DNA of 32,683 nucleotides, taken from assembly GCF_001703635.1 (NCBI RefSeq), contig NZ_LQZT01000005.1:106878-139560 (forward strand), written 5' to 3'. Position numbers and translations under genes: made by a program. Positions 1 to 10,313 of this stretch are shown here, one piece after another. The first letter of the stretch is position 1. Every line of letters begins with the position of its first letter. The notes beneath the pieces were generated by a model. It saw only the letters and a program-made list of their open reading frames with translations. It was not told where the DNA came from and made no database searches. Source of the DNA: Parahoeflea olei (GTDB lineage: Bacteria; Pseudomonadota; Alphaproteobacteria; Rhizobiales; Rhizobiaceae).

Positions 1-631
1 TCAGTTGGCGGTCGCCGACCAGGCGCATATAGGCATCGTTGGCGAAGGTGAAGACGTGGTCCGGGCCCGACAGCACCGCGAAGAATCCCGGCGCCAGCTG
101 GAACAGCCGGCGAAACTCGGCGCTCTCGGACATCAGTGCCCGATGCTGCTCCTCGGCCTCGCGGGCGCGCTCCAGCAGTTGCGTCTCGCCCCGCCGGAAC
201 GGCAGGCTGGCTGCCTGGCGCAACCGGACGATGTCGGTCACGTCGACGGTGTTCTGCAACACGAATCGCTCGACGCCGTCCCTGTCGGAAATCGCTGTGT
301 GCACCGCCGTCCAGTAGCGCTGCTCCATGCCGCCGCCCATCTCCGGCGGCCGCGGGATGTCATAGGGAATATAGGCAAGCGTATCGGCCTCGCCCGTCTC
401 GAACACACGGTCGAGCGACGCCAGCAGCCGTTTGCCGCTCTCGCCGTCATTGGGAAACAGATCGAACAGGTTGCGGCCGATCAACTCGTCGCGGCCGCGC
501 ATCACCGCCGCCTCATAGGCCTTGTTGACAGCCACGTAACAGTGGTTCCGGTCGAGCACCATGTGCGGACTGGGGAGCAGATCGAAAACGTCACCGAAAT
601 CGATCGCACCCTTGCGGCCATCATTATTCAT
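1..631 (-). CDS. PAS-domain sensor protein, 5' part only (runs off left edge)
   Basis: The minus strand is open for 210 codons from an ATG at 631 to the window edge, starting MNNDGRKGAIDFGDVFDLLP. Two PAS-type segments are visible. The first (about residues 12-135) has the pattern LLPSPHMVLDRN, then DELIGRNLFDLFP, and ends in a PAC-like stretch around QNTVDVTDI. A helical linker rich in E and R (about 140-175) follows. A second PAS begins at about 180 (GFFAVLSGPDHVFTFANDAY, then RLVGDRQL) and is cut by the edge. In alphaproteobacteria this arrangement usually precedes a histidine kinase or hybrid kinase, but no kinase domain is in view, so the output is inference. The gene lies downstream of ettA on the same strand. 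A large stem-loop fills the gap just before its start, and the Shine-Dalgarno is weak; TTG and CTG codons just upstream are possible alternative starts. Confidence 0.8.
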   Translation of the reverse strand, partial: MNNDGRKGAIDFGDVFDLLPSPHMVLDRNHCYVAVNKAYEAAVMRGRDELIGRNLFDLFPNDGESGKRLLASLDRVFETGEADTLAYIPYDIPRPPEMGGGMEQRYWTAVHTAISDRDGVERFVLQNTVDVTDIVRLRQAASLPFRRGETQLLERAREAEEQHRALMSESAEFRRLFQLAPGFFAVLSGPDHVFTFANDAYMRLVGDRQL

Positions 632-645
632 CAGCAAGGATGATA

Positions 646-707
646 CCCCCGGACATTGCCTCAGACGCGAAAACGCGCCAGAGGCCAAAAGGTTCCATGT
701 CCGGGGG
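646..707 (-). other. Nested stem-loop between ettA and the PAS gene
   Basis: An exact 11-bp inverted repeat (CCCCCGGACAT at 646-656, ATGTCCGGGGG at 697-707) encloses a second structure: GCCTC (658-662), CGCG (666-669), an AAAA loop, CGCG (674-677) and GAGGC (681-685). Read on the minus strand it lies after ettA and ends 15 nt before the PAS-gene ATG, so it would form a structured leader or a read-through barrier. No U-run follows it on the minus strand. On the plus strand it is followed by TTTTTT (711-716), which makes it look like an intrinsic terminator facing away from any plus-strand gene. Its role is undetermined. Confidence 0.6.
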
Positions 708-719
708 ATATTTTTTGTC

Positions 720-2369
<1,650 letters not shown>

Positions 2370-2457
2370 GATGCGCTCCAGACATGATTTGGATTGTTGC
2401 CCGCTGTCTATGCGAAATGGGCGGCAAGGGCAATGATGCGGGCGCCCTGATCCCGGC

Positions 2458-4152
2458 CTAAGGCTGCGAAACCGGCTCCGCGCGGACGATTCGCCACGCC
2501 TGAACGCCGGCATAGGCGGCTTCGGGCACATGGTTGGTCATTTCGATATAGCCCGGATGCCGGGCCACTTCGTCCGCCGGCACCGGCTCGAGCCGCCAGC
2601 GCCCGGCCACGAAGCTGCCGGGTTCTGCGACCTGCGCGAGTTTTTCGGCAAAGCCCTGCTCGAACACGATCGCGCCCTCGAGATCGACCGAGAGCAGGCT
2701 CGCGCCGTCGAACCGGCTGTCGATGATCATCGCGCCGCGAAAGCTCGCCGCCCCGATCGAGGCACCGGAGAAATCCGCCATCGCCACCACCGCCTCGTCG
2801 AACACCGGCGCAATCGCCTCGACGCCCACGAAACGGCTCGCATGGATCACGCTGCCGCGAAAGCTGATCCCGGCCATGCTGGTGGGCAGCACCCCGAAAT
2901 CGTCCGCGGAGAAGGGCGGCTCCACTTCGCGTGCAGGCAGCGACGAGAAATCCGACTGGCGCACCACCGCATGCTCGATCCGGGCATGGTCGAGCTGGGC
3001 CGCGCCGAAGCGGCAGCCTACCATCCGCGTCCAGGAAAAATCCGCGTAGGCCAGCCGGGCATGGCGCATCGACAGCCCGCCAGCGAGTTCGCGGCGGAAT
3101 TCGGCGAAGGAGAAATCGGCGCCCAACGCGGTCAGCGCCTCGGTGTCGAGGATCGAATTGGCCGTCAGCATAGTCAGAAGGTCGCCGCGCTCGGGGCTCA
3201 CCGGCCGGTCGACTAGCCGCTCGGCATCAGGCCGCGAGCCACGGCTTTCAAGCACATGGGGATTGGCGAGTGCATCGGGCCGACGCGCGAGCGCGGTGCG
3301 GATCAGCCCATCGCTGTCGCGCGGATTGGCGTTTGCCGGGGCGAGATAGCGGTAAGGCCGGGCGACCAGGCTCGCGGCAACGATGCGGCCGCGGGTGGAA
3401 CTGGTGAGGTTCGACAGCCCGAAAAAATCGATCTTGCCGCCGGCATCGAGGAAGGCCTGGCGCTCTGCTCCGATCAGCGCCCCGATCTCGACCACTTCCG
3501 GCCCGATCTGCGCGCTGCGTTCCGCCTCGGCGAGCTGGATCTGGGTGTCGATCAGCGCGTTCTGGAAATCGATGCGCTGGTTCTGCTCCACGAGCAGGCC
3601 CGACTGCGCGCGCAACAGCTTGTTCTGCTCGAACAACAGCGCCGAGCCCGCCAGCGCCGCCATCGCGGCGATCAGCCCGGTGATCGAGGCCACCAGCCAG
3701 CGGCGCGTGGTCACCCAGGCGTAGCGCGCCAGCACGATCTCGGCGAAATCGCGCGCGGCAGCGGTCGCCTCCTCCACCCTCTGGCCGGCGGCGTGGCGGG
3801 CAACATCGGCGAGCGGCCCGGCGAAACGGGTCACCTCGATCTCGGTGCGCTTGAACACCCAGCGCCACAGCGGCTGGCGAAACACGAAGACCAGCGACAG
3901 CACGACGGTGACGAACAGGAAGGCACCGAGCACGATGCCGAGCACCACCGAGCCGTGATCGGTCAGGAAACCGGGCATGAAGATCGCCGCCGGGATGCCG
4001 CAGGCAAGCCCGATCACGAACACCAGCAACGCCGATGCGCCGGCAAAGCCGCCATCGCGCGCAGGCTTCACGGTCACCGCGGCGCGACCGGTCTCGTCAT
4101 CGCCCAGCGCGGCGTCGAGATCGCCCGCGTCCATCCGATCGTCATTGCTCAC
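2458..4152 (-). CDS. Membrane protein with pentapeptide-like repeats, function unknown
   Basis: About 564 residues. The N-terminal half holds two adjacent hydrophobic segments ([20 protein letters not shown], then [19 protein letters not shown]) and a third after about 130 more residues ([21 protein letters not shown]), followed by a glutamine-rich coiled-coil-like stretch ([20 protein letters not shown]). The C-terminal half contains irregular A(D/S)F-x-x pentapeptide-like units, for example [28 protein letters not shown] and [17 protein letters not shown], which would form a right-handed beta-helix. Membrane-anchored pentapeptide proteins are common in alphaproteobacteria, but their function is usually unknown. 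I chose the GTG at 4152 because AGGGGG lies 9 nt upstream. An in-frame ATG at 4134 and an upstream ATG at 4215 are alternatives. It lies 88 bp upstream of ettA on the same strand. Confidence 0.7.
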   Translation of the reverse strand: MSNDDRMDAGDLDAALGDDETGRAAVTVKPARDGGFAGASALLVFVIGLACGIPAAIFMPGFLTDHGSVVLGIVLGAFLFVTVVLSLVFVFRQPLWRWVFKRTEIEVTRFAGPLADVARHAAGQRVEEATAAARDFAEIVLARYAWVTTRRWLVASITGLIAAMAALAGSALLFEQNKLLRAQSGLLVEQNQRIDFQNALIDTQIQLAEAERSAQIGPEVVEIGALIGAERQAFLDAGGKIDFFGLSNLTSSTRGRIVAASLVARPYRYLAPANANPRDSDGLIRTALARRPDALANPHVLESRGSRPDAERLVDRPVSPERGDLLTMLTANSILDTEALTALGADFSFAEFRRELAGGLSMRHARLAYADFSWTRMVGCRFGAAQLDHARIEHAVVRQSDFSSLPAREVEPPFSADDFGVLPTSMAGISFRGSVIHASRFVGVEAIAPVFDEAVVAMADFSGASIGAASFRGAMIIDSRFDGASLLSVDLEGAIVFEQGFAEKLAQVAEPGSFVAGRWRLEPVPADEVARHPGYIEMTNHVPEAAYAGVQAWRIVRAEPVSQP

Positions 4153-4272
4153 CTGGCCCGTCCCCCTGGTCAGGCGCGGATCCAAGATCCCCGCGACTTG
4201 CGGAAGATGAGCCAAAGCACGGCAAAAGGAAAGACGTGCCGGAACGGTCGCTCCCGGCCGGGCATTTGGGCG

Positions 4273-4503
4273 TCAGGCGGAGAAGCCGACGCGCACGCCC
4301 TTCTGGCGGAAATAGGCCTGCATCATCTTGCGCCCCTGGCGGTTCGACTGCGCGAGCCGCGCCGGATCGAACACCGCCTCCTTCACCCCCTCACGGGCCA
4401 TGGCGGCCTTGAGCCGGGCGATGTGGAGGTCGATTTCCTCGTTGTCGTTGTTGATCGAGGCATAGATGTTGTCGATGGCTTGGGTCAGGGTCAGGTCGCT
4501 CAC
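4273..4503 (-). CDS. Small conserved-looking protein, function unknown
   Basis: A 76-residue, mostly helical and hydrophilic protein beginning (M)SDLTLTQAIDNIYASI. It has an acidic NNDNEEIDLH patch and a basic C-terminus (SNRQGRKMMQAYFRQKGVRV). There is no signal peptide or membrane segment. I preferred the GTG at 4503 because a GGAG sits 8 nt upstream; the GTG three codons earlier (4512) overlaps that GGAG. The mixed composition and clean start support a real gene, but I do not recognise the family. It is transcribed divergently from the alpha/beta hydrolase at 4657, and the 153-bp gap between them presumably holds both promoters. Confidence 0.6.
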   Translation of the reverse strand: MSDLTLTQAIDNIYASINNDNEEIDLHIARLKAAMAREGVKEAVFDPARLAQSNRQGRKMMQAYFRQKGVRVGFSA

Positions 4504-4656
4504 GCTTCGCACTCCATGGCTTGTTGCCCCTCACCTAGCGATTTTTGCCGCAAGGGCAAGCCGCCCGGCCCGCCAGCCCGGAGCATGCGCCCGGCTTTTT
4601 GCCCGCACCGCCACGCACCCCCTTGATTTTACGGCCGTCGCCATGGCCAATGGGGC

Positions 4657-5604
4657 ATGAGCGATTTCACCCCTTTTTCCGTAGACAGCCCCACCGGCGC
4701 CACGCTGGCGGTCCGCCACATGCCGGCCCAGGGCGGGACGCGCGGCGTTGTCCAGATCAACCATGGCCTGGCCGAACACGCCGCGCGCTATGAGGAATTC
4801 GCCGGGTTCCTGGCCGGGCGCGGCTATCACACCTATGCCCACGACCACCGCGGCCACGGCGAAACGCGCGCCCCAGACGCCATCCCCGGCGCTTTTGCCG
4901 ACCGGGACGGCGCCGAAAAGGTGATCGCCGATGTCGCGGCGATGCATGCGCTGATCGCAGAGGAGCATCGCGGATTGCCCGTCGTCACCTTCGGCCATTC
5001 GATGGGCGGCCTGATCGCGCTCAATTTCGCTCAAGCCCATCCCGATGCCAGCGCCGCGCTCGCCGTGTGGAACTCGAACTTCAATGCCGGGGCCGCCGGC
5101 CGCGCCGGCCAGGCGATTCTGGCGATCGAGGCCTTTTTCAAGGGCTCCGACACGCCGAGCGCGGTGCTGCCGCGGCTCACCTTCCGGGCCTGGGCCGCGG
5201 CCATGCCCGACCGCCGCACCGGCTTCGACTGGCTCAGCCGCGACGAGGCGGTGGTCGACCTGTATATCGAGGATCCGCTGTGCGGCTGGGATGCGACGGT
5301 CAGCATGTGGCAGGACATCTTCGCGCTGATCTATGCGGGCGGCATGCCCGAAAACCTCGCGAAGGTCCCGCATGACCTGCCGGTGCATCTGTTGGGCGGC
5401 GCCCGCGACCCAGCCACCGACGGCGGCAAGGCGGTGGAGTGGCTGGCGGAACGGCTGCGCGAGCAGGGCCACCCCGACGTCACCCTGCAGATCCTGCCCG
5501 ACACCCGCCACGAGACCCTGAACGAAATCAACCGCGACCAGTCGATGGAAGACTTTGCCGGCTGGCTCGATGAAGTGCTGACCAGGCCCCCTGCCTTCCC
5601 CTGA
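4657..5604 (+). CDS. Alpha/beta hydrolase, monoacylglycerol-lipase/lysophospholipase type
   Basis: A 315-residue serine hydrolase of the Hydrolase_4 (serine aminopeptidase S33) group, whose members typically hydrolyse monoacylglycerols or lysophospholipids. The oxyanion strand reads QINHGLAEHAARYEEFA, a hallmark of this group, followed by AHDHRGHGET. The nucleophile elbow is GHSMGG with Ser115. The probable acid is Asp251 (LGGARDPAT) and the catalytic histidine His285 (LPDTRHETLNE). No signal peptide is visible, so it is probably cytosolic. The Shine-Dalgarno is poor (GGGG directly before the ATG). It stands 166 bp before the CoA-transferase gene on the same strand and may or may not share its transcript. 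The actual substrate is not determinable from the sequence. Confidence 0.9.
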   Translation: MSDFTPFSVDSPTGATLAVRHMPAQGGTRGVVQINHGLAEHAARYEEFAGFLAGRGYHTYAHDHRGHGETRAPDAIPGAFADRDGAEKVIADVAAMHALIAEEHRGLPVVTFGHSMGGLIALNFAQAHPDASAALAVWNSNFNAGAAGRAGQAILAIEAFFKGSDTPSAVLPRLTFRAWAAAMPDRRTGFDWLSRDEAVVDLYIEDPLCGWDATVSMWQDIFALIYAGGMPENLAKVPHDLPVHLLGGARDPATDGGKAVEWLAERLREQGHPDVTLQILPDTRHETLNEINRDQSMEDFAGWLDEVLTRPPAFP

Positions 5605-5770
5605 GCCGGACCTCCCGGCCGCCTGCGACAGCGCGCCCGACGTGACAGCCCGCGCCCGGGTCTGATATCTCCATTGCCAACCGGAACCCCGTTCATGACC
5701 GCTTATCCTGTCTTGCCTCTTCCGCACCCGGTGACCGTTCCCGCGCAACGGATCGAGGGAGCTTGCGGCG

Positions 5771-6955
5771 ATGTCTGAGGCACCGCTCAAGGGGGTTCGC
5801 GTCATCGAGCTCGCCCGCATTCTCGCCGGTCCCTGGGCCGGCCAGCTGCTCGCCGATCTCGGCGCCGACGTGATCAAGATCGAGCATCCCGAAGGCGGCG
5901 ACGACACCCGCCGCTGGGGGCCCCCCTTCGTCACCGGCGCGGACGGCGAAAACCTCTCGGCCGCCTATTACCATGCCGCCAACCGCGGCAAGCGCTCGAT
6001 CACGCTCGACATCGCGAGCCCCGAAGGGGCGGAAACCGCGCGCGAGCTGATTTCCACCGCCGACGTGGTGATCGAGAACTTCAAGGTCGGGGGCTTGCGG
6101 AAATACGGCCTCGACTACGAAAGCCTGAAGGAGGCCAACCCGCGGCTCGTCTATTGCTCGATCACCGGCTTCGGCCAGACCGGGCCTTACGCGCCGCGCG
6201 CGGGCTACGACTTCATCATCCAGGCCATGGCCGGCATGATGTCGATCACCGGCGAGGCCGGACGCGAGCCGCAAAAGGCGGGCGTTGCCATTTCCGATAT
6301 CTTCACCGGACTTTATTCGGTGATCGCCATCCAGGCAGCCCTGCGCCACGCCGAGAAGACAGGCCAGGGCCAGATGATCGACATGGCGCTGTTCGACACG
6401 CAAGCCGGCGTGCTCGGCAACCAGAATCTCAATTACCTCGTCTCGGGCGTGGCGCCCGTGCAGATGGGCAATGCCCACATGAACATCGCGCCCTACGAGG
6501 TGTTTCCGGTCTCGGACGGCCATGTGATCATCGCGGTCGGCAATGACGGCCAGTTCCAGCGCTTCTGCAAGCTGCTCGGCGCAGACGCCATGGCCGCCGA
6601 TCCGGAGTTCCAGACCAATCCTTCCCGTGTCGCCAACCGCGAGCGGCTGCGCGCGGAGATCATCACCGCCATGGCGAGCTGGACCAAGGCCGGCATCCTC
6701 GCCGCCTGCGAGGCCAATGCGGTGCCCGCCGGGCCGATCAACACGATTGCCGAAATGTTCGCCGATCCGCAGATTAAAGCGCGTGGCATGCGCATGGACC
6801 TTGCGGATGCGGCCGGAACCGCGATCCCCTCGGTGCGCGCGCCGATCCTGCTGCCCGCCTCGCCGCTCGACTACGACCGGCCGAGCCCGCGGCTCGGCGA
6901 ACACACCGAGGACGTGCTCGCAGAGCTCAAGGCCATGAAGGACGGCAAGTCATGA
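5771..6955 (+). CDS. Class III (CaiB/BaiF family) CoA-transferase
   Basis: A 394-residue family III CoA-transferase, which moves CoA between carboxylic acids through an aspartyl-CoA thioester. The N-terminus (LKGVRVIELARILAGPWAGQ) and the LADLGADVIKIEHPEGGDDTR segment are family signatures. Asp176 in GVAISDIFTGLYS aligns with the nucleophilic Asp of formyl-CoA transferase. Length matches the family and the enzyme should be cytosolic. A strong GAGGGAG lies 9 nt before the ATG. Its stop overlaps the start of the LysE-type exporter by 4 nt (ATGA), so the two are translationally coupled, and a ThDP enzyme follows. By analogy with formyl-CoA transferase/oxalyl-CoA decarboxylase pairs, the cluster may activate and then cleave a carboxylate. 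The substrate is inference only. Confidence 0.93.
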   Translation: MSEAPLKGVRVIELARILAGPWAGQLLADLGADVIKIEHPEGGDDTRRWGPPFVTGADGENLSAAYYHAANRGKRSITLDIASPEGAETARELISTADVVIENFKVGGLRKYGLDYESLKEANPRLVYCSITGFGQTGPYAPRAGYDFIIQAMAGMMSITGEAGREPQKAGVAISDIFTGLYSVIAIQAALRHAEKTGQGQMIDMALFDTQAGVLGNQNLNYLVSGVAPVQMGNAHMNIAPYEVFPVSDGHVIIAVGNDGQFQRFCKLLGADAMAADPEFQTNPSRVANRERLRAEIITAMASWTKAGILAACEANAVPAGPINTIAEMFADPQIKARGMRMDLADAAGTAIPSVRAPILLPASPLDYDRPSPRLGEHTEDVLAELKAMKDGKS

Positions 6956-7587
6956 CATTCTGGACCGTTGCAGCAGTCGCCGCGGTGGCGTTCATCAGTG
7001 CGGTCACGCCCGGCCCGACCGTTCTTCTCGCCCTCGCAAACGGCAGCCGCACCGGGTTTCGCCGTTCGGTTTGGGGCATGCTCGGCGCGGTGATGTCGGA
7101 TCTGGTTCTCATCGGCACCGTCGCCATCGGGCTGGGCGCCCTGCTCGCCGCGTCAGAATTCTGGTTCAGCGTGCTCAAATGGGTCGGCGTCGCCTATCTT
7201 GCCTATCTGGGCGTGCAGATGCTCCGCTCGAAAGGCAATGCGAACCTGTCCGGACCGAAAGCCGCAGCGGCGCCTGACAGCACCGCTCAGGCCCTGTTCC
7301 TGAAGAGCTTTCTCGTGGCGGTGACGAACCCCAAGGGATATATCTTCTTTTCCGCCTTCCTGCCCCAGTTCATCACCGTTGCCGACCCGCAATTGCCGCA
7401 ATACGCGATCCTTGCGGTCGCGATCGCAGCAGTCGATTTCCTCGCCATGGCAGTCTATGCCGGGCTCGGCATGCAGGCGATGAAACTGCTGACGCGGAAA
7501 GGCCTTGCCCGGCTTGACCATTTCTGCGGCGGGGTGATGCTGTTGCTGGCAGGCACCCTGGCCATGTACCGCAAGAGCGCGACCTGA
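6952..7587 (+). CDS. LysE/RhtB-family amino-acid exporter
   Basis: A 211-residue inner-membrane protein with about six hydrophobic segments. It has the family start (AVAFISAVTPGPTVLLALAN), in which the TPGP motif is diagnostic, and the internal LVAVTNPKGYIFFSAFLPQF motif. LysE/RhtB proteins export amino acids or related small metabolites by proton antiport. The ATG lies inside the end of the CoA-transferase gene (4-nt overlap), with AAGGAC as ribosome-binding site. The ThDP-enzyme gene starts 26 bp downstream. Its place between two catabolic or biosynthetic enzymes suggests it exports a product or toxic intermediate of that pathway. The substrate cannot be read from the sequence. Confidence 0.9.
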   Translation: MTFWTVAAVAAVAFISAVTPGPTVLLALANGSRTGFRRSVWGMLGAVMSDLVLIGTVAIGLGALLAASEFWFSVLKWVGVAYLAYLGVQMLRSKGNANLSGPKAAAAPDSTAQALFLKSFLVAVTNPKGYIFFSAFLPQFITVADPQLPQYAILAVAIAAVDFLAMAVYAGLGMQAMKLLTRKGLARLDHFCGGVMLLLAGTLAMYRKSAT

Positions 7588-7613
7588 GACACGAAAGACA
7601 CGAGGAAAATTCC

Positions 7614-9278
7614 ATGAGAACCGGTGGCCAACTGATTGTCGACACGCTCAAGGCCAATGGCGTCGAGCAACTGTTCTGCGTGCCGGGCGAGAGCTATCTC
7701 GCCGTGCTCGACGCGCTGGTCGATTCCGACGTCAATGTCACCGTCTGCCGCCAGGAAGGCGGGGCGGCGATGATGGCGGATGCCTGGGGCCGGCTCACAG
7801 GCAAGCCCGGCATCTGCTTCGTCACCCGCGGTCCCGGCGCCACCAACGCCACCGCCGGCCTGCACGTCGCCCGCCAGGATTCGATCCCGATGATCCTGTT
7901 CATCGGCCAGGTGCAGCGCGACGCGCGCGAGCGCGAAGCCTTCCAGGAGGTGGAGTACCGCCGCGCCTTCACCGAATTCGCCAAATGGGTGGGCGAGATC
8001 GACGATCCGGCGCGCATTCCCGAATTCGTCAACCGCGCCTTCTCGGTGGCGATGTCAGGCCGTCCCGGCCCGGTGGTGCTAGCCCTGCCCGAGGATGTGC
8101 TGCGCGCCGAAGTGGCCACGCCACCCGCCCGCATCGCGCCCAACCCCGTGCCCGCCAACCATCCCGGCGCGGGCGAGATGAAGGACCTGGCGCAGCGGAT
8201 TTCCCACGCCAGACGCCCGATCATGATCCTCGGCGGCACCCGCTGGACCGAGGATGCCGTGCGCGAGGTCGAGCGCTTCGCCGAACGTGCGCAGATCCCG
8301 GTCGGCTGCTCGTTCCGCCGGCAGATGCTGTTCGACCATCTTCACCCCTGCTATGCCGGCGATGTCGGCATCGGCATCAACCCGGCACTCGCCGAAGAGA
8401 TCCGGAAATCCGATCTGGTGATGCTGGTGGGCGGCCGGTTCTCGGAAATGCCGTCGTCGGGCTACACGCTGCTCGACGTGCCGTTCCCCGCCCAGCCGCT
8501 GGTGCATGTGCATGCGGATGCGGGAGAACTCGGCCGGGTCTACCGCCCCGATCTCGCGATCAACGCCGATGCCGTCTCCTTCGCCCGCGCGCTGTCGGGC
8601 CTCGACATCGATCCGATGCCGGAGCGGGCCGCCCATGTGGCCGCGCTGCACGCAAGCTATCTCGACTGGTCCACGCCCCCCGAAACCGGTCCGGGCGACC
8701 TGCATATGGGCCCGATTATCACGTGGCTGCGCGAAAACCTGCCCGAGGACACGATCCTGAGCAACGGCGCCGGCAACTACGCGACCTGGGTGCACCGCTA
8801 TTACCGCTTCCGCCGCTATGCCACCCAGGCGGCCCCCTGCTCCGGCTCGATGGGCTACGGCGTGCCGGCGGCGGTGGCCGCCAAGCAGGCCTTCCCGGAG
8901 CGAACCGTGGTGGCCTTCGCCGGCGACGGCTGCTTCATGATGCATGGCCAGGAATTCGCGACCGCCGTGCAGCACCGGCTGCCGATCATCGTCATCGTCG
9001 TCAACAATTCCATGTACGGCACCATCCGCATGCACCAGGAACGCGATTACCCGGGCCGCGTCAGCGCAACGCAACTGACAAATCCCGATTTCGCGGCCCT
9101 TGCCCGCGCCTATGGCGGCCATGGCGAAACGGTGGAGAAGACCGCCGATTTCGCCGCCGCCTTCGAGCGTGCCCGCGACAGCGGCATGCCGGCGATCCTC
9201 GAACTCAAGCTCGACCCGCAGGCGATCACGCCCACCCGCACGCTCGACCAGATCTCCGGCACGGGCGTCAAACGCTAG
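7614..9278 (+). CDS. ThDP-dependent enzyme, acetolactate-synthase-like
   Basis: A 554-residue thiamine-diphosphate enzyme with the usual three-domain order. The N-terminal pyrimidine-binding domain carries the catalytic Glu48 (CRQEGGAAMMADAWG) and the RGPGATNATAGL motif. The central domain (about 190-330) starts around RRPIMILGG. The C-terminal domain has the ThDP/Mg motif from GDG (about 437) to VVNNSMYG. It resembles the catalytic subunit of acetolactate synthase, but no small regulatory subunit is nearby. Linkage to a CoA-transferase and exporter points to a peripheral pathway (decarboxylase, lyase or carboligase) rather than branched-chain amino-acid synthesis. A GAGGAAA precedes the ATG. 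It ends 20 bp from the convergent LssY_C gene. Confidence 0.9.
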   Translation: MRTGGQLIVDTLKANGVEQLFCVPGESYLAVLDALVDSDVNVTVCRQEGGAAMMADAWGRLTGKPGICFVTRGPGATNATAGLHVARQDSIPMILFIGQVQRDAREREAFQEVEYRRAFTEFAKWVGEIDDPARIPEFVNRAFSVAMSGRPGPVVLALPEDVLRAEVATPPARIAPNPVPANHPGAGEMKDLAQRISHARRPIMILGGTRWTEDAVREVERFAERAQIPVGCSFRRQMLFDHLHPCYAGDVGIGINPALAEEIRKSDLVMLVGGRFSEMPSSGYTLLDVPFPAQPLVHVHADAGELGRVYRPDLAINADAVSFARALSGLDIDPMPERAAHVAALHASYLDWSTPPETGPGDLHMGPIITWLRENLPEDTILSNGAGNYATWVHRYYRFRRYATQAAPCSGSMGYGVPAAVAAKQAFPERTVVAFAGDGCFMMHGQEFATAVQHRLPIIVIVVNNSMYGTIRMHQERDYPGRVSATQLTNPDFAALARAYGGHGETVEKTADFAAAFERARDSGMPAILELKLDPQAITPTRTLDQISGTGVKR

Positions 9279-9297
9279 GCCCGTGCGCCCCGGCGCC

Positions 9298-9993
9298 TCA
9301 GGGTGTGGCGGCGAGTGTGCCGATCCACAATGCGCCGTCGGTGACCCAGCTGTCGCCGCCGCCGTTGCGGCCGGACAGCACCGGGTGGAAGCCGGGCTCG
9401 AGGACGCTTCGGGTGACGAGCCCGGTGCGTTCGAGGTCGTTGCGCAGCCCGTCGCGTTCGCGATCGACCTCGGCGGAGATATGGTGGGTCAGTTGCCCGG
9501 TCTCGCGGCTGAAGCCGATCCCCTTGTCGAACGAGACCGCGCCGATGAAACGCGGGGCGCCTTCGCCCGCCGTCTCGGCAAGGCGCCACAGCCGGACATG
9601 ATGCCGGGTCTTCGGGTCGGGGCCTGCGGGCTTCTCGAAGGCCAGATCCTCCGCGCGGCCGAACAGATAGAGCCGGCTCACCGGCGCGGCCGCATAGGGC
9701 CGGTCGAGCATGATGTCGGCGGCAATATCGAGCGCGCTGCGCACTCCGAGCGGATCGGCAGCCGTCCAGCCCGCCGCCAGCATCGCCGCCGTCAGCCGCG
9801 CCTCGTCGGCGATCAGCATCACATTGAGCGGATCGCCGGGCCGATGGTCGGCGGTCTCGGTCAGACGCGGGCTGGTGTCCGGCACGGGGGAGCTGCGATC
9901 GATGAAATCCCAGGCAAGCGGGGCAAGCACATAGGCCGCCGCCGCATAGAGCACCGGCAGGACGATCAGGGCCACCGCCATCCGGCGGCGCAT
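9298..9993 (-). CDS. LssY_C-domain protein with N-terminal membrane anchor
   Basis: A 231-residue protein starting MRRRMAVALIVLPVLYAAAA, a basic N-terminus and one hydrophobic segment that serves as uncleaved anchor or signal. The rest matches the LssY C-terminal domain pattern: LNVMLIADEARLTAAMLAAG with WTAADPLG, then ALDIAADIMLDRPYAAAPVS, LYLFGRAEDLAFEKP and RHHVRLW. LssY_C domains occur alone or fused to PAP2/DedA-like membrane proteins; their activity is unknown. I chose the ATG at 9993, with AGGA about 11 nt upstream. A GTG at 10020 is in frame but lacks a comparable site. The frame stays open much further upstream, but that region reads as GC-rich non-coding sequence. Confidence 0.8.
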   Translation of the reverse strand: MRRRMAVALIVLPVLYAAAAYVLAPLAWDFIDRSSPVPDTSPRLTETADHRPGDPLNVMLIADEARLTAAMLAAGWTAADPLGVRSALDIAADIMLDRPYAAAPVSRLYLFGRAEDLAFEKPAGPDPKTRHHVRLWRLAETAGEGAPRFIGAVSFDKGIGFSRETGQLTHHISAEVDRERDGLRNDLERTGLVTRSVLEPGFHPVLSGRNGGGDSWVTDGALWIGTLAATP

Positions 9994-10191
9994 GCCGGCT
10001 CGTTTCCTGCTGCCTTGCACCAAACGGCGTCCCTCACGCGTCAAACCGGGGCCGCCCGCCCGGCGTTGCCCCCGCGCGGAACATGCGGCAGGGCGCGGGC
10101 ATTGTCCACAGCCTCGCCGCCTGAGCCACGCCAAGCCCAACCGGTCCGGCCCTGGCCCACCCGCCCGCTCCCTCCTGTGCAGGCAGACGGC

Positions 10192-10224
10192 AAAAAGGAG
10201 GCGCGGGACCGAAATCCCGCGCCT
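10192..10224 (-). terminator. Rho-independent terminator of the 10314-11213 gene
   Basis: A perfect 10-bp inverted repeat (AGGCGCGGGA at 10199-10208, TCCCGCGCCT at 10215-10224) with a 6-nt loop. On the minus strand it is followed by CCTTTTTG, a proper U-run, and it lies about 90 nt downstream of the membrane-protein stop codon. The rest of the 320-bp gap 9994-10313 shows no gene or other clear signal. Confidence 0.85.
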
Positions 10225-10313
10225 TTCTGTTTCAACAGCGATGGCAAGCCGTTCGCGTCTTGTTGCAGAGCACCGTGCCTCTCCCGGGCGGTTCCGCCTG
10301 GGAAGGGCATGGG

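Noticed and set aside
4531..5934. A 467-codon minus-strand open frame
   Set aside because: It is the mirror of the alpha/beta hydrolase and CoA-transferase start, both clearly real.
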